This document shows positions 55,324-64,000 of a stretch of DNA of 64,000 nt, in pieces. Origin of the DNA: Syngnathus acus (lineage: Eukaryota > Chordata > Actinopteri > Syngnathiformes > Syngnathidae); the NCBI RefSeq assembly GCF_901709675.1, contig NC_051095.1, positions 15,575,456 through 15,639,455 of the forward strand. The letters are read 5' to 3'. The notes under the pieces are model-generated. The model was given only the letters and a program-made list of their open reading frames with translations. It had not been told where the DNA came from and made no database searches. Numbering within the stretch: the stretch's first letter is position 1; each line of letters opens with the position of its first letter. A program made the translations under genes and the position numbers.

Positions 55324-55389
55324 GTGTGGAGATTATTAAGAGGCTTTTCTATTGGTTCTACTGTGTTCAACATCTAGACTCCTCAGTCT
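55324..55389 (+). promoter_or_regulatory. 5' UTR of the exon holding the ctbp1 start codon
   Basis: The exon opens after TTTTTGTTTGCAG. An in-frame TAG lies 15 bases before the ATG at 55390, so coding cannot start further upstream in this exon. Confidence 0.7.
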
Positions 55390-63950
<8,561 letters not shown>

Positions 63951-64000
63951 TGAGATTGTTTTTTTTAAGGACTATACTGTAATTCTGTTGAATCACAATT

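Overview
The window is vertebrate nuclear DNA, most likely from a percomorph teleost. Its genes are split by GT-AG introns into short exons. Intergenic DNA is AT-rich and carries CA/GT microsatellites, tRNA-derived SINEs and small inverted-repeat DNA transposons (MITEs). No bacterial, phage or CRISPR-like feature was seen. Species cannot be fixed from the sequence alone.

Layout from left to right. (1) 3722-20344, + strand: the 3' part of a transmembrane collagen gene, best matched to col23a1, with 24 short Gly-X-Y exons and a stop codon alone at the head of the last exon. (2) 24222-26820, +: complete rack1 in 8 exons, with SNORD95 in intron 6 and a possible SNORD96 in intron 7. (3) 27398-29396 and 31211-32714, +: two intact tandem copies of nme5. 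A hAT-type MITE with a perfect 8-bp target duplication lies just upstream of the second copy. (4) 35199-36943, +: hnrnpab. (5) 39031-42031, -: complete phykpl, tail-to-tail with hnrnpab. (6) 44266-48798, +: complete fam53c, head-to-head with phykpl. (7) 55390-63926, +: the first five coding exons of a ctbp1-like gene that runs off the right edge.

The genes are mostly unrelated housekeeping and developmental genes, not an operon or pathway. From what I know of the human map, col23a1, phykpl, hnrnpab and rack1 homologues lie on 5q35, nme5 and fam53c homologues on 5q31, and CTBP1 on chromosome 4. The gene order therefore mixes blocks that are apart in human.

No wholly new biological system was found. 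The best leads are the nme5 tandem pair with different promoter elements and a transposon between them, a predicted GC-AG intron in fam53c, a nested transposon cluster in the ctbp1 intron, an apparently exact 152-bp duplication, and intron-encoded snoRNAs in rack1. Exon boundaries were read by eye from splice signals, reading phase and remembered protein families, and no alignment was run.
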